Shown here in pieces: positions 33,187-45,032 of a stretch of DNA of 64,000 nt. Each line of letters starts with the position of its first letter. The stretch's first letter is position 1. Origin of the DNA: Protea cynaroides (lineage: Eukaryota; Streptophyta; Magnoliopsida; Proteales; Proteaceae); the NCBI GenBank assembly GCA_028583415.1, contig CM053267.1:52776914-52840913 (forward strand), in the 5' to 3' direction. The notes below the pieces were generated by a model. That model was not told where the DNA came from. It worked only from the letters and a program-made list of their open reading frames with translations, and made no database searches. Position numbers and translations under genes: made by a program.

Positions 33187-33290
33187 CATATTGGAATATA
33201 TAGGCTAACGGAAAATGAAAGTGTAGAAACGATCGGTAGTTGGTCACTTGGAGGAGAGAGAGAGGTGGCTAGGATTTCAAGGAGAAGAGA
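33187..33290 (+). repeat. Dispersed repeat motif, single copy
   Basis: GGCATATTGGAATATATAGG, AACGGAAAATGAAAGTG and GATCGGTAGTTGGTCA, then a GAGAGA run, occur here once. The same motif is found twice in tandem at 40175-40384 and in decayed form at 59530-59600 and 63900-63980. It is an unclassified dispersed family. Confidence 0.6.
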
Positions 33291-33296
33291 GAAAAG

Positions 33297-33506
33297 GGAT
33301 TCAAATCGTCTCTTCCCTGTACTTCAGGGAGGAGGGGCGGCGACCCCAGTGGATGGTCGCCGCGTGGCGGTCGGCCCCTCTGTTCGAGCCGATACTCCTT
33401 TGTCGGCTAGGCTTATCGGCTCGAACAGAGGGGTCGGATTCATCCGACCATCCACTGGGGTCGCCGCCCCTCCTCCTGAACTACTGGGATGAGACGATTT
33501 GGATCC
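33297..33506. mobile_element. Foldback Mutator-type MITE, 210 bp
   Basis: It starts GGATTCAAATCGTCTC and ends GAGACGATTTGGATCC. The two halves pair almost throughout to a short centre, making a G+C-rich hairpin. A perfect 9-bp target duplication AGAGAAAAG (33288-33296, 33507-33515) flanks it; nine bases is the Mutator signature. The duplicated unit B has the empty site with one copy of AGAGAAAAG near 40410. Open frames crossing it on both strands are palindrome artefacts. Confidence 0.93.
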
Positions 33507-34371
33507 AGAGAAAAGAGAGATGTGAGAGGGAAGTACACATTGGCAACGTATATTTTCTTTTCTCATATTTTATACATAATTATTCCGTTTTTATTCAATA
33601 ATTTGGATCGCCCAAATTATATCCAAATTATTTATTTTATTTGGCAAAATGTACTAATTTATAAATAATGGGTTGGAGCATAGTAAGTTTGGATACAAAT
33701 ATATACAGATATTAAACGGATTATACATCAATAATATTTTTCAAAAATCCGTGTTAGAAAATGTGTACAATAATAATACAATAATACCATATGCATTTAA
33801 TACGTATTTAATATGTCTTTCGAAAAGGGATATATCATTGGGTCGGCTTCTTGTCTTCTTTTTTTTATGAAGAGAAATTTTATTGAAATAGTGAAATAGT
33901 CAAAGTTTCAAAAACACATAATTCTTGAGTCAAGGAGTGAAAATAGGTCAAACTGTCCTATGCGATAGAGACAAGACTTTCCGAACTAGGGTGACCACAA
34001 TGTGATTGTTAACCCAGAAGTTCGATTTCAATGTAAGTGATGAGATAAGGCATCTAGTCCCTACGTGCAATAAGGGATAATTTTGGCATTTAAGATGATG
34101 AAATGTTAAGATCTAAAGACATAAACAGTCTGTGACAATGTCTATTTGTGAATAATAACTAGGTTGGTTACTGGGACACAATGGCTACATCTTATACCAT
34201 ATATATTACTGAAGAAAAAAAAATCATTTTTAAGGACCCGAAATATTGGAAAAGAAGGACAAAATAACATTATGTTATTGTCATAGGGAAAAGAATTTAT
34301 GTCTAATTGCAAATTCCAAATGAACCCTTGGAATAAATAAGTTCTCTTATTTTACCACATTAAGAGTCCAG

Positions 34372-34406
<35 letters not shown>

Positions 34407-34674
34407 AGTACTGTGACCAAGTCCAATTAATACTAATTTCGTGCATAATTCAAACCCATAATTTGGGCTTATAGAAAAGGTCCATAAAAAAAATATAAAC
34501 CCAGGGAAAAGGAACCCAAAACCTTAGATGGGCTTAAAATAAAACCTACCAATCTTTGCATTTCTTAAATTGAAATCCATAGTTGGAAATAAAATCCAGC
34601 CTTTTGTGAGGGTAAGATATTGGCCACATGGCTTTCCGGTCGCCAGTTCAACTTTCTTGCCTGCATCAATTTCC

Positions 34675-34914
34675 TCAAAAAAAAATTTCCCTCAAAAGTT
34701 TTAGGCTATGTTTGGAAACTAAGAAAAGAAATACCATGATCATCGTCACAACAATCACCGAAACTGAAATTAAAGACCCAAAAATCGGATAGATGAATTC
34801 CTTGTGGTGCAGCTTCCGTTCTAATTTTAATGCGGCCAGCCAAAACCAGTTGAAGATCTTCCACCTGCGCTTGTTATTCACCATTTTAGTAGCTCTCGTT
34901 AATCTCTTCAACAT
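34675..34914 (-). CDS. Hypothetical 79-residue frame with one membrane segment (unit A copy)
   Basis: The frame starts MLKRLTRATK, has a basic, aromatic first half (WKIFNWFWLAALKLERK) and a single hydrophobic helix near residues 47-66, then SKHSLKLLRE. The corresponding frame in unit B (41514-41753) is also open and the same length, with 13 replacements. By eye most of the roughly 17 nucleotide differences change the protein, so there is no sign of selection for the sequence. It may be an exon relic or chance. I do not recognise a family. Confidence 0.2.
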   Translation of the reverse strand: MLKRLTRATKMVNNKRRWKIFNWFWLAALKLERKLHHKEFIYPIFGSLISVSVIVVTMIMVFLFLVSKHSLKLLREIFF

Positions 34915-36733
34915 TCTTCAAGAAAGATGATGGTAGAGTTATTACAATGTAGGAGGAGGTATCATTGGGGCTGTGGTGGCAAGGATGAAGTAACCGACAC
35001 CATTGCATTCTAGGCAACCACCGTAATCTCTTGAGGGCAATACTGTCGCACTTGAGTGAGAAGATTTCATCTTAAAAGTTCGAATTATTAAGTGGAGGGA
35101 TTTTCAAGTACATAGGGTCTAGAAGATTCCAAATTTAACCAAAATGAGACAAGCCTGGAGAGACGACAGAAACCCATATAATTTTATTTTTATTCACCGA
35201 CTGATTGAAAACATTTTACCCTTGTATCCCAATTTACTGTGAGCTGTCATGGTTAATATCTTTTTTGAGTAAGACATATGAAATTACCTTATTTTATGTA
35301 TCAGATTATTTTACACTTCAAAGGTTGTGAACAAGAAAAACCCGATTTTTAAATCCTAATTCCTTCACATTCACGCATCTATAGTATAAGGTATCAGATT
35401 ATTTGACACCTTTGACTTCAAAGGTGTCAACAAGAAAAACCCGAAATTTAAATCCTAATTCATTCTCATACATGCATCTATAGTTTGCATTGTGTGTATG
35501 CCATGCATGCCTAGTGTCATTACCTTAAAGTTGAGCCCATCTAAGTTGACATGTGCCATATATTTAAATCTTAGCTCCCTTCCTATTTGGACCATGGAAT
35601 AACCAAGAGCTCTGTAAAATTTTTAACGATTCATTCAAAGAATGATTTGCTTAATGAAGTACAAGTTTACTATCAAAGAAAATATTTAGATTACCATTTT
35701 TCATACACGATTACATGATGAAGAAAAACATAACGATGACTAAGAATTCTATCAATTGAATTGAGAATTCAACCTCGATGACTCCATTTTTAAAACTTTT
35801 TTTTTTCAATTTTATTTTTGTTTAGTTTTGAAAGAAGAAAAAAAATAACGACGACCAAGAATTCTAACAGTATAGAATTGAGACTTTAACCTTAAGGACT
35901 CCATTTCCAAAACTTTTTTTTTTTCAATTTTATTTTTATTTAGTTTGAAAAGAAGAAAAAAATAACGATGACCATGAATTCTAATAGTATAGAATTGTGA
36001 CTTTAACCTCAAGGACTCCATTTCTGAAGCTCTTTTTTCAATCTTATTTTTGTCTGAAAAGAAAAAAAAAATGAGGTAGGTAATTCTATTTTATTATTTC
36101 TTTGATAAGAATTTATTTTATTTTTTTTAATGGTTTTTTATTCCCTATTGAAATTTTCATAATTTATTTAATTATTTTTTTAATGACAAATCTAGTCTGC
36201 TTCTCATTGCCTCATGGGATTTTTCTAAATAAACATTATTTATTGAGGTGTTCATGGTAACTTATCCTTTAAGTAACCAAGTATAGTGACATTTAGATTT
36301 GACACCACTTGTAATACATATGTAGATGCATAGAGAAAATCTACCATGGGACCCAAACGATACTTTTTGTTTTTTTTTTTGGTGATGAAACCCAATTTGA
36401 TGTAGAGAGTTTTCCAGATTTCGTAAAACGTTTGGATGGACAGAAATCCTTTCGATCAATCAACACAGTGATTTCTCATTATTTGGCTAAAGTTAGGGGA
36501 GTTATAATCTCAATTCTGGAATGGCAACTAGTGCCTCATTGCAGGAACAATCATTAAAGATCATTGGATCATAATTCAGTGGCCAAATTCGCACATTTAA
36601 GGGGTGTTTCAGGTTTTTCAAGTTTGGTTAACAGGATTTAATTTTCTTTCGTAGTTTCTTATTTCGTATTTTAGCATATCTTTTCATATTTTTCCTTCTT
36701 TGTAAATCAATCCTCCCTACATAGAGGAGGAGT

Positions 36734-37872
36734 TAGAGGGGCGTCAATGAGCTGGTTGGGGGCCGTTTTGGTTCGGACCAAATTAATGTCGGGCTTTATA
36801 GGATCTGACCGAAACATGTCCAATAAGATGTTTGAGTTGAGTGGGTTGCACTGTGCACATTAACTACTGGGCTGGTCCGTTTTCGAGTTGTTATTTGGTT
36901 TAGCTTATCAGGTTGTTATTGAACTGGTTTGGGTTGAAAGCTTAATAAGAAACCTGTTAAGGCTATCCAGAAGTAAGGGTGTCAACGGGCCGATCTAGGC
37001 CGGTTTCGGTTCGGACTGAACCGGTGTCGGGTTTTATAAACCCAGCCCAAAACATGTCCATTAAGAGTTCGGGCTGGGGTGGGCTACGCTGGATACAATA
37101 ACTAACGGGCTGGTCCGGTGTCGGTTTGATATCGGGCTGGGTTTATTGAGGTGATTTCGGGTTGGTTCGGTCCGGATCGAGTTTATCGGGCTTATCGGGC
37201 CCCTTTTATATGTAAACTATATAGCCTATTTTATTATTTATATCTATAAAATTAGCATTATTCCTTCCATATGTATGTAATTTAATAAACTATAACAATT
37301 AACATAATCTTTTCAACTATAAAATTCACATAATCTTCTAGATCATGAAGTGAACTCTAATAGTGTAACACAATCTATTAAAATTTAAAACCATTAAAAT
37401 TAAGAAATTGGGCCTGAACGGACCTTACCGGTGTTCGGGTTAGATTTTATCGGTTTGGGCTAATTCGGGCTTCTTAACGGACCGGTCCGATTTGGTTTCG
37501 ATTTGGGCTGAAACGGTGTCGGACTTTACAAGCTCAAACCAAAACCTGTCCATTAAGGCTCGGTCCAGGCTGGGTTCGGGTTATATCGGGCTGGCTCGAT
37601 CCGTGCTACCGGGCTGGGTCCAGTTTTGACACCCTTATCTAGAAGGTTGAAGTAGTGTAGCTAAAGTTTAATATTCAATCTAAATCGCTTTTGGTCCGGG
37701 CCGTTATTGGGTTTGGACTCATTAGTCCACTTTTCCGGGCCGATTTCGGGTTAGCCTAAACTGGGACGATAGGATATGCCATACCTCAACCCGAAAAATA
37801 TTCGATAGGAGTTCGGTTCAAGTCGGTTTCAGGTTAATTCGGATAAATTCGATCCCAAAATTGACACCCTTA
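36734..37872. mobile_element. TAGGGGTGTCAA-type element in unit A, with nested copy
   Basis: Left end TAGAGGGGCGTCAA and right end TTGACACCCTTA are imperfect inverted repeats enclosing GGTTCGG/CCGGGC-rich sequence. Related elements are 44650-45032 (the same insertion in unit B) and 57430-57804 (a dispersed copy). It is interrupted by the element at 36974-37637. Confidence 0.65.
36974..37637. mobile_element. TAAGGGTGTCAA element, 664 bp, nested
   Basis: Ends are TAAGGGTGTCAAC and GTTTTGACACCCTTA. The 8-bp target duplication is TCCAGAAG (36966-36973) and TCTAGAAG (37638-37645), with one mismatch. The related outer element at 57430-57804 shows the unoccupied sequence (ATCCAGAAGGCTAAAG). Its interior is full of GGTTCGG, CGGGCTGG and ACCGGTCCG motifs on both arms and has no coding frame. 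Eight-base duplications suggest a non-autonomous hAT relative. Confidence 0.82.
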
Positions 37873-38385
37873 AATTAGCCCTCTTTATAAATAACTTGAA
37901 ATCAATAAGAATTATTCATTTTTCTTTCTTTCTTATAAATTCGATAGTTACCTTACCTTTTGGATTTAAGGATTCGTTAGCACCGAAATGAGATCTAACC
38001 CCATTCAAAATGACTATGCCACTATTACCTATCTTAATCATTTTGGAGTAAATTTAATATGTTTGGATAAAAAAAAAATTGAATTTTTTTTTTTAGTTTG
38101 AGGAAACATAAAAACATAAAATTATCATTGTTTTATTATTACTTTTATTTTATTTTTTCCGATATCGATCCAAACATAATTGTAGAATCATGTTCGCACG
38201 CGTCAGATTTTGTCATCCTCATCTAAATATCAAGATAATAAAGTCCGGCCGGCCCAACCTAAAAACTCAGCCCAGCAGTCCCGGCCTTGGCAGATCCAAA
38301 CCATACATCCACATCCCAGAATTGGACTGTACCTCCATAAATTAATCGGGTCACCCGGGTAAGAGTTGCCACCTTTTATCTCTAA

Positions 38386-38474
38386 TGCATGACACGTACC
38401 CTTATAAAATGACACTTGTTCTCAAGCTATAGATATGGGACAGTAACACGTAATCATCTTCTTACCTATATAAA
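38386..38474 (+). promoter_or_regulatory. Promoter of the seed-maturation gene, unit A
   Basis: An RY core TGCATG (38386-38391) lies directly beside an ACGT motif (GACACGTACC). A second ACGT motif, TAACACGTAA, is at 38444-38453, and a TATA box TATATAAA at 38467-38474 is 58 bp before the ATG. RY elements bind ABI3/FUS3-type B3 factors and ACGT cores bind bZIP factors in ABA and seed-maturation control (known biology). The combination fits the proposed gene product. Confidence 0.65.
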
Positions 38475-38524
38475 TGCCACGCAAGCACCTTCACAACTTC
38501 TCACTAAGAGAGAGAGAGAGAGAG

Positions 38525-38845
38525 ATGGCAAAGAATAAGGAAGACGTAAAGTATGGAACAGCTCAGGCGAAGTTATCACCAGAGGAGACGCTAAGGGTGG
38601 GATACATTTCTGGAACTCCATTGGAAGAGGGAATGATCTCCCGGTCCGAACGGGTTGATCTCTTCTCAAGTGCTCATAACATTTCTAAGGCAAATTCCGA
38701 CGACGCTGGACGGGATTCTTCCACTCAACCACAGCTGCACAGCAACGGCGGTGGTGATGGAAAAGATCCAAAAGATGAAGATGCACGCAGTTCCACGGCC
38801 ACCACCGCCGCCGCCTCCGGCTCTGCCACTGCCCCCGCCTGTTAG
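38525..38845 (+). CDS. Small seed-maturation (PM41-like) protein, copy A
   Basis: 106 residues, no intron. It is hydrophilic, with an N-terminal block MAKNKEDVKYGTAQAKLS, then TPLEEGMIS and VDLFSSAHNIS. A variable tail follows that is rich in G, D, K, A, S and T (GGGDGKDPKDEDA, then an Ala/Thr run ending APAC). The N-terminal half recalls small plant seed-maturation proteins annotated PM41-like (from memory); the role is unknown, plausibly desiccation-related. The start is the ATG directly after a GA tract. An upstream in-frame ATG at 38474 lies in the TATA region and is rejected. Copy B (45703) has the same length. By eye there are about 13 replacement codons against nine synonymous changes and no indel, so both frames stay open under weak constraint. 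AATAAAA-like signals lie near 38928. Confidence 0.75.
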   Translation: MAKNKEDVKYGTAQAKLSPEETLRVGYISGTPLEEGMISRSERVDLFSSAHNISKANSDDAGRDSSTQPQLHSNGGGDGKDPKDEDARSSTATTAAASGSATAPAC

Positions 38846-38936
38846 AGTTTCTACGGTGAGGGTCGGCTTCAGTTGATTAGGATGGTCTTCATCGTGTAGT
38901 TCTCTGTTGCTTTATTTTTGTTTTGATATAATAAAA

Positions 38937-39375
38937 GAAAATTTTCATATCCACATCATGATTGGAAAACATCATTAATTTTCCACAAGATTGCAAAATC
39001 TTCAATCACATCCAATTAATTGAAACAGAATTTTACCCTTCGTATTAAAAATTAAAAAATTAAAAAAATATGTTGAATGATTAATTTTACTGGTATGTAT
39101 ACTGTGTGTCTCTCTCCTATTCACTCTCACCCTAGCAGGTTTAGTGGGGTTCACACTTTATAGTAAGGGTTTTTGGGATAGTATTGCCTTTGTCTTCGGC
39201 CTCATTCGTTTCTCTCCGTCAGGACAATGGCTTTTGTATCGGATTCTAATTTATGACTGATCATTGATGGGCTTTGTCCTTTGTTATTCCTCTTCCCAGA
39301 GAACTCTTTGTATTATACGACTATGCTCATGGAGGAGCACAACATTTAAGCTCAATGCGAGGTGGGTTCTGGTAG
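38937..39375. other. Spacer between duplicated units
   Basis: This 439-bp stretch has no counterpart beyond unit B. It contains an AT-rich part and, from 39190, sequence whose plus translation (FVLCYSSSQRTLCIIRLCSW) is unrecognised. It may be a remnant of the element that promoted the duplication. Confidence 0.4.
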
Positions 39376-39465
39376 TAAGAAGGCGGGGACAAGATTATGA
39401 TCGAATGGAAATATTGCATCGACGGGGGAGGTCTTGTGAAGAGAAAGAGGGAGAGAGATTTGAAG

Positions 39466-39510
<45 letters not shown>

Positions 39511-40174
39511 TGCATCTGGTTCTGGGCTTCTAAAATACCTTCTGAATAAGTTTTGCAAAAGCAAAATGTTGGGTGATCCATTCCATTTGTTCCCTCACGT
39601 GTCCCCTCCTACTTACATAAATAATTCTTACCGTTGGATTATTTGAATTCTAGCTGTTGCTCACCTAGCGATGGCTTGCAATCCTCATGTTGACACCTCA
39701 ACGTGAAAGGATCCTAATCCCAGAAATTGGACTTATCTTAGGGATATATATAGTAGCAGAAACTTCAAGAGCAGGGGATATGCATACTGGAGTTGAAGGG
39801 CAGAGCCAAGCCGATAAGGGCAGGGCCACATGGGCAAGCCGACAAGGGCTAGTGAAAGAGAGAGGAGGATGGGGGTGGCCGCTAAGGTTTCTTAGTCGAA
39901 CGGCGGATTCAGCAGGGAGGGATAGCAGGGTTGGAGAGGAGATTTGGGGAAAGTATGGACAGAATAGGGTTAGGTCTGGGGAAGAAGAAAGATTAGTGGT
40001 TTTTTTTTCTTTTTTCTTTTTTCTTTTTGTACTTTTCAAAAGTATTTTGTATTATATGAATTAATATTAATCCTCGAAGTTTTCTTACTTTTGTAAGTAT
40101 TTGTATAAAAACTTTTATAGTGTCAAAAAGTACGGCAAATTATAATTTGCATATAATACAAGAACCTACTAATG

Positions 40175-40384
40175 CGGGCATATTGGAATATATAGGCGGG
40201 CATATTGGAATATATAGGTTAACGGAAAATGAAGGTGCAGAGAGGATCGATAGTCGGTCATTTGGGGGACAGAGAGAGACCGCATTATTGGAATATATAG
40301 GCGGGCATATTGGAATATATAGGTTAACGGAAAATGAAAGTGCAGAGAGGATCGGTAGTTGGTCATTTGGGGGACAGAGAGAGA
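40175..40384 (+). repeat. 105-bp tandem duplication, two copies
   Basis: The block from CGGGCATATTGGAATATATA to the GGGGGACAGAGAGAG run is present twice with period 105. A third partial copy of its first 22 bases sits at the front. Unit A has one copy at the homologous place, so the expansion followed the segmental duplication. The open frame through it (40120-40395) is a by-product. Confidence 0.85.
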
Positions 40385-41513
40385 GAGGTGGTTAGGATTT
40401 CAAGGAGAAGAGAGAAAAGAGGGATGTGTGAGGAAATATATACTGATCACGTATATTTTTTTTTTTCATGTTTTATACATAATTATCTTGTTTTTATGAT
40501 CCAAATTATTCATATTATTTGGCAAAATGTATTAATTTATTAGTAATGGGTTCGAGCATAGTAAGTTTGGATACAAATATATACAGATATTAAACAGATT
40601 ATACATTAATAATATTTTTCAAAAATCCGCGTTAGAAAAGGTGTACAATAATAATATCATATGCATTTAATAAGTATTTAATATGTCTTTTGAAAAGGGA
40701 TATATCATTGGGTCCGCTTCTCATCTTCTTTTTCTTTTTTTATGAAGAGAAATTTTGTTGAAATAATGAAATATTTAAAGTTTTAAAAATATATAATTTT
40801 TGTAGTCAAGGAGTGAAGATAGGTCAAATTGTCCTATACGGACAAGGTTTTCTGAGCTAGGGTGACAACCATGTGATTGTTAATCGGTAAGTTCAGTTTC
40901 AAAGTAAATGGGACAAGGCATCTCGACTCTATGTGCAATAGAGGATAATTTTGGTAGGGGATGAGATGTTAAGATCTAAAGACATAAACACTCTGTGACA
41001 AAGTCTATTTGTGAATAATAATTAGATTGGTACCAGGGAGACAATGGCTACATCCTATACCATATATATTATTGAAGAAAAAAAAATCATTTTTGAAGAC
41101 CCAAAATATTGGAAAAAACGGACAAAATAACATTATGTCATTATCAGAGGGAAAATTTTTTGTCTAATTGCAAATTCCAAATGAACCCTTGGAATAAATA
41201 AGTTTTCTTATTTTACCACATTAAGAGTCCAGAGCTCTCTCTCTCTCAATACTGTGACCAAGTCCAATTAATACTAATTTCGTGCATAATTCAAATCCAT
41301 AATTTGGGCTTATAGAAAAGGTCCATAAAAAATCTAAACCCAATGAAAAGGAACCCAAAACCTTAGATGGGCTAAAAATAAAACCTACCAATCTTGGCAT
41401 TTCTTAAATTGAAATCCATAGTTGGAAATAAAATCCAGCCTTTTGTGAGGGTAAGATATTGGCCACATGGCTTTCCAATCACCAGTTCAACTTTCCTGCC
41501 TGCATCAATTTCC

Positions 41514-41753
41514 TCAAAAAAAATTTTCCCTCAAAACTTTTAGGCTTTGTTTGGAAACTAAGAAAAGAAATACCATGATCATGGTCACAACAGTCACCGA
41601 AACTGAAATTAAAGACCCAGAAATTGGATAGATGAATTCCTCGTGGTGCGGCTTCCGGTCTAATTTTAATGCGGCCAGCCAAAACCGATTGAAGATCTTC
41701 CACTTGTGCTTGTTATTCACTATTTTAGTAGCTCTCGTTAATCTCTCCAACAC
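41514..41753 (-). CDS. Hypothetical 79-residue frame with one membrane segment (unit B copy)
   Basis: Equivalent of 34675-34914: starts MLERLTRATK, one hydrophobic helix (VTVVTMIMVFLFLV) at about residues 52-65. Same length and frame but 13 residue changes. Retention of two open frames is weak support only, because the sequences are still similar. Confidence 0.2.
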   Translation of the reverse strand: MLERLTRATKIVNNKHKWKIFNRFWLAALKLDRKPHHEEFIYPISGSLISVSVTVVTMIMVFLFLVSKQSLKVLRENFF

Positions 41754-43296
41754 TTTTCAAGAAAAATGATGTTAAGAGTTATTACAATGTAGGAGGAGAT
41801 ATCATTGGGGCTGTGGTGGCAAGGATGAAGTAACGGACACCATTGCACTCGAGGCGACCACTGTAATCTCTTAAGGGCAATACTGTTGCACTCAAGTGAG
41901 AAGATTTTATCTTAAAAGTTCGAACTATTAAATGGAGAAACTTTCAAATATATAGGGCCTAGAAGATTCCAAACTTAACCAAAATGAGACAAGCCTGGAG
42001 GGACGACGATAGAAACCCATATAATTTTATTTTATTCACCGACTGATTGAAAACATTTAACCCTTGTGTCCTAATTTAGTGTGATCATTGTTAATATTTT
42101 TTTTTTTGTGTAAAACATATGAAATTACCTCATTTTATGTGGCAGATTATTTTACACCTCTAAGGTTATGAACAAGAAAAAACCCGATTTTTAAATCATA
42201 ATTCCTTCACATACATGCATCTATAGTATAAGGTATTAGATTATTTGACACCTCAAAGGTGCCAAGAAGAAAAACCCAAATTTTAAATCCTAATTCATTC
42301 TCATACATGCATCTATAGTATGCATGTGTGTATGCCATGCATGCCTACTGCCATTACCTTAAAGTTGAGCCCATCTAAGTTAACATGTGACATATATTTA
42401 AATCTTAGCTCCCTTCCCATTTGGACAATGGAATAACAAAGAGCTCTATTAAATATCTAATGATTCATTCAAAGAATGATTCGCTTAATGAAGTACAAAT
42501 TTATTATCAAAGAAAATACTTAGATTACCATTTTTCATACATGATTACATAACCAAGAAAAATATGACGACAACTAAGAATTCTATTAGTTGAATTGAGA
42601 ATTCAACATCGATGACTCCACTTCTAAAACTTTTTTTTTTTCAATTTATTTTTGTTTAGTTTGAAAAGAAGAAAAAAAATAACGATTATAACAATATAGA
42701 ATTGAGACTTTAACCTCAAGGACTCTTATTTCTATAACTTTTTTTTTTCAATTTTATTTTTATTTAGCTTGAAAAGAAGAAAAAAAATAATGACGACCAA
42801 GAATTCTAACAGTATAGAATTGAGACTTTAACCTCAAGGACTCTATTTCTAAGACTTTTTTTTTTTTTTTTCAATTTTATTTTTATTTTGTTTGAAAAGA
42901 AGAAAAAAAATAACGACGACTAAGAATTCTAACAATGTAGAATTGAGACTTTAACCTCAAGGACTCCATTTCTAAAGCTCTTTTTCAATCTTATTTTTGT
43001 TTGAAAAGAAGAAAAAAATGAGGTAGGTAATTCTATTTTATTATCTCTGTGATAAAAATATATTTTATTATTTTAATGGTTTTTCTTCCCTATTGAAATT
43101 TTCATAATTTATATAATTATTATTTTTAATGACTAATCTAGTCTGCCTTTCTCGTTGCCTCATGGGATTTTTCTAAATAAACATTATTTATTGAAGTGTT
43201 CATAGTAACTTATCTTTTAAGTAACCAAGTATAGTGACATTAAGATTTGACACCACTTGTAATACATAGGTGCATAGAGAAAATCTAACATGGGAC

Positions 43297-44238
43297 TAAG
43301 GGTGCCACATTTGAACTGAAACCGTTTATCGAAACTGGATCGAACCGTTTACACTGGAACTGAGAGACCGTTTAATAATCGATTTGGTTCTGGTTTCAAA
43401 TATTACACTATTTACTTAACCGGTTCAGTTCGATTTTGAACCGTTTAAACCAACGGGTTACACCAACTAGACACCGATTAAACCGAATAGAATATGAATC
43501 GTTAATTGTCTAAAAACTAACTCATTCCTTATATTATTAATATATTATTTCCAAAGACTAAAGAGTAGAGATCCCAACCCAACTGTAATTAATAAATTAT
43601 TTTTCCAATACCCCAACTCTATTTTCCAAAAACCTAAACCATTAAACCAAAACAAACAAACTCTAGAAAACATAACCCCATTAGCCATTACGAATAGTGG
43701 CATACCAACGGCCAACAGCCAACCGTTTCACTCTCTCCTTAGGGGGAAACAATATTCAAAGTTAAACTCTAGAACTGGAAAATACTAGCAGGCTATCATT
43801 AATCATTATGATTGATTTTTTACCTTTGATCTTGGTCATTTAAGTTGCATTTTTTTTTAGGTTAAATAGATTAAGAAATTACAATTACTAATTACTCATC
43901 CTTAATATTGTATGTAGGGTGTACATGTTGATGTGAATCATGGGTTTAGTATTGATATTGTTTGGAAGAGTACCAGTTTTGATCGGATGCATATATATAT
44001 ATTTTTTTTATGAAAAATCGATTAATAACTAATACGTTAAACCGTTAATAAATCACAAGCAAAACCAATTAATGTAAAACCGTTTAAAAACCGGTAGATC
44101 GAAACCGATTACTAATCGTTTCTGATTTCAATTTTGACACTGTTTAGTTAATCGGTTCGATTCTGATTTTACCTTTTTATACATAGGACCAGACTGGACC
44201 GGACCGTTAAACAAACTCTAAACCGTTTAACGCCCTTA
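43297..44238. mobile_element. TAAGGGTGCC element, 942 bp, unit B only
   Basis: Left end TAAGGGTGCCAC and right end (reverse complement TAAGGGCGTTAA) bracket sequence packed with AACCGTTTA, AACCGGTT and ACCGATTA motifs. A perfect 8-bp target duplication CATGGGAC flanks it (43289-43296, 44239-44246). Unit A holds the empty site at 36345-36352. No coding frame. The duplication length and ends suggest a non-autonomous hAT element related to the 664- and 669-bp copies. Confidence 0.9.
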
Positions 44239-44649
44239 CATGGGACCCAAACGATACTTTTTCTTTTTTGTGATGAAACCCAACCATTTGATGTATAGAG
44301 TTTTGTATATTTCCCAGAACGTTTGGATGGGCAGAAATCCTTTCGATCAACTAACACTAATTTCTCATAATTTGGCTAAAGTTTTTTTTCTTTTTGGTAG
44401 AAATTTGGTTAAAGTCACGGGAGGAATAATCTCAATTCTGGAATGGCAGCTAGTGCCCCATTGCAGGATCAATCATTAAAGATCATTGGATCATCTTTCG
44501 GTGGCCAAACATTTAAGGGGTGTTTCAGGTCTTTTAAGTTTGGTAAACAGGATTTAATTTTCTTTCCTAGTTTCTTATTTCGTATTTTAACATATTTTTT
44601 CATATTTTTCTTTCTTTGTAAATCAATCCTCCCTACACAGAGGAGGAGT

Positions 44650-45032
44650 TAGAAGGGTGTTAGTCCAGACCAAATCGATGTTGGAATTTATAGGATCTAG
44701 TCAAATCATGTCCAATAAGAGGTTCGGATTGGGTGGGTTGCACTGTTCACACTAAGTACTGGGCCGGTCCGTTTTCGAGTTGTTATTGGGCTTAGCTTAT
44801 CAGGTTGTTATTAGAGACTGGTTTGGGTTTAATATTTGATCTAAATCGATTTGGTCCGGGCCGTTATTAGATTCGGACTCATTAGTCCACTTTTTCTGGC
44901 AGGTTTCAAGTTGGCCCAGACTAGGACGATAGGATATGCCATACCTCAACTCGAAAGATGTTCGGTAACAATTTGGTCCAGGTTGGTTTCAGGTTAATTC
45001 GGACTGGTTTGGTCTCAAAATTGACACCCTTA
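44650..45032. mobile_element. TAGAAGGGTG-type element in unit B
   Basis: Homologue of 36734-37872 without the nested insertion and with an internal deletion. The right end is TTGACACCCTTA. No coding capacity. Confidence 0.65.

Larger units (their letters stand above)
32443..38936 (+). repeat. Tandem duplication, unit A
   Basis: This 6.5-kb unit matches 39376-46114 along nearly its whole length, beginning TAAGAAGGCGGGGACAAG and ending just after TTTTGATATAATAAAA in the 3' flank of the seed-maturation gene. A 439-bp unrelated spacer (38937-39375) separates the units. Differences specific to unit A are a foldback MITE at 33297-33506, a nested TAAGGG element at 36974-37637, and a single rather than doubled 105-bp repeat near 33187. 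Confidence 0.92.

Noticed and set aside
33248..33601. 117-, 75- and 80-codon frames on both strands
   Set aside because: They run through the foldback MITE; the palindrome makes both strands look alike (repeated GGGAATPVDGR-type words).
40120..40395. 91-codon frame with repeated EYIGGHIGIYRLTE words
   Set aside because: It is the translation of the 105-bp tandem duplication, absent in unit A.
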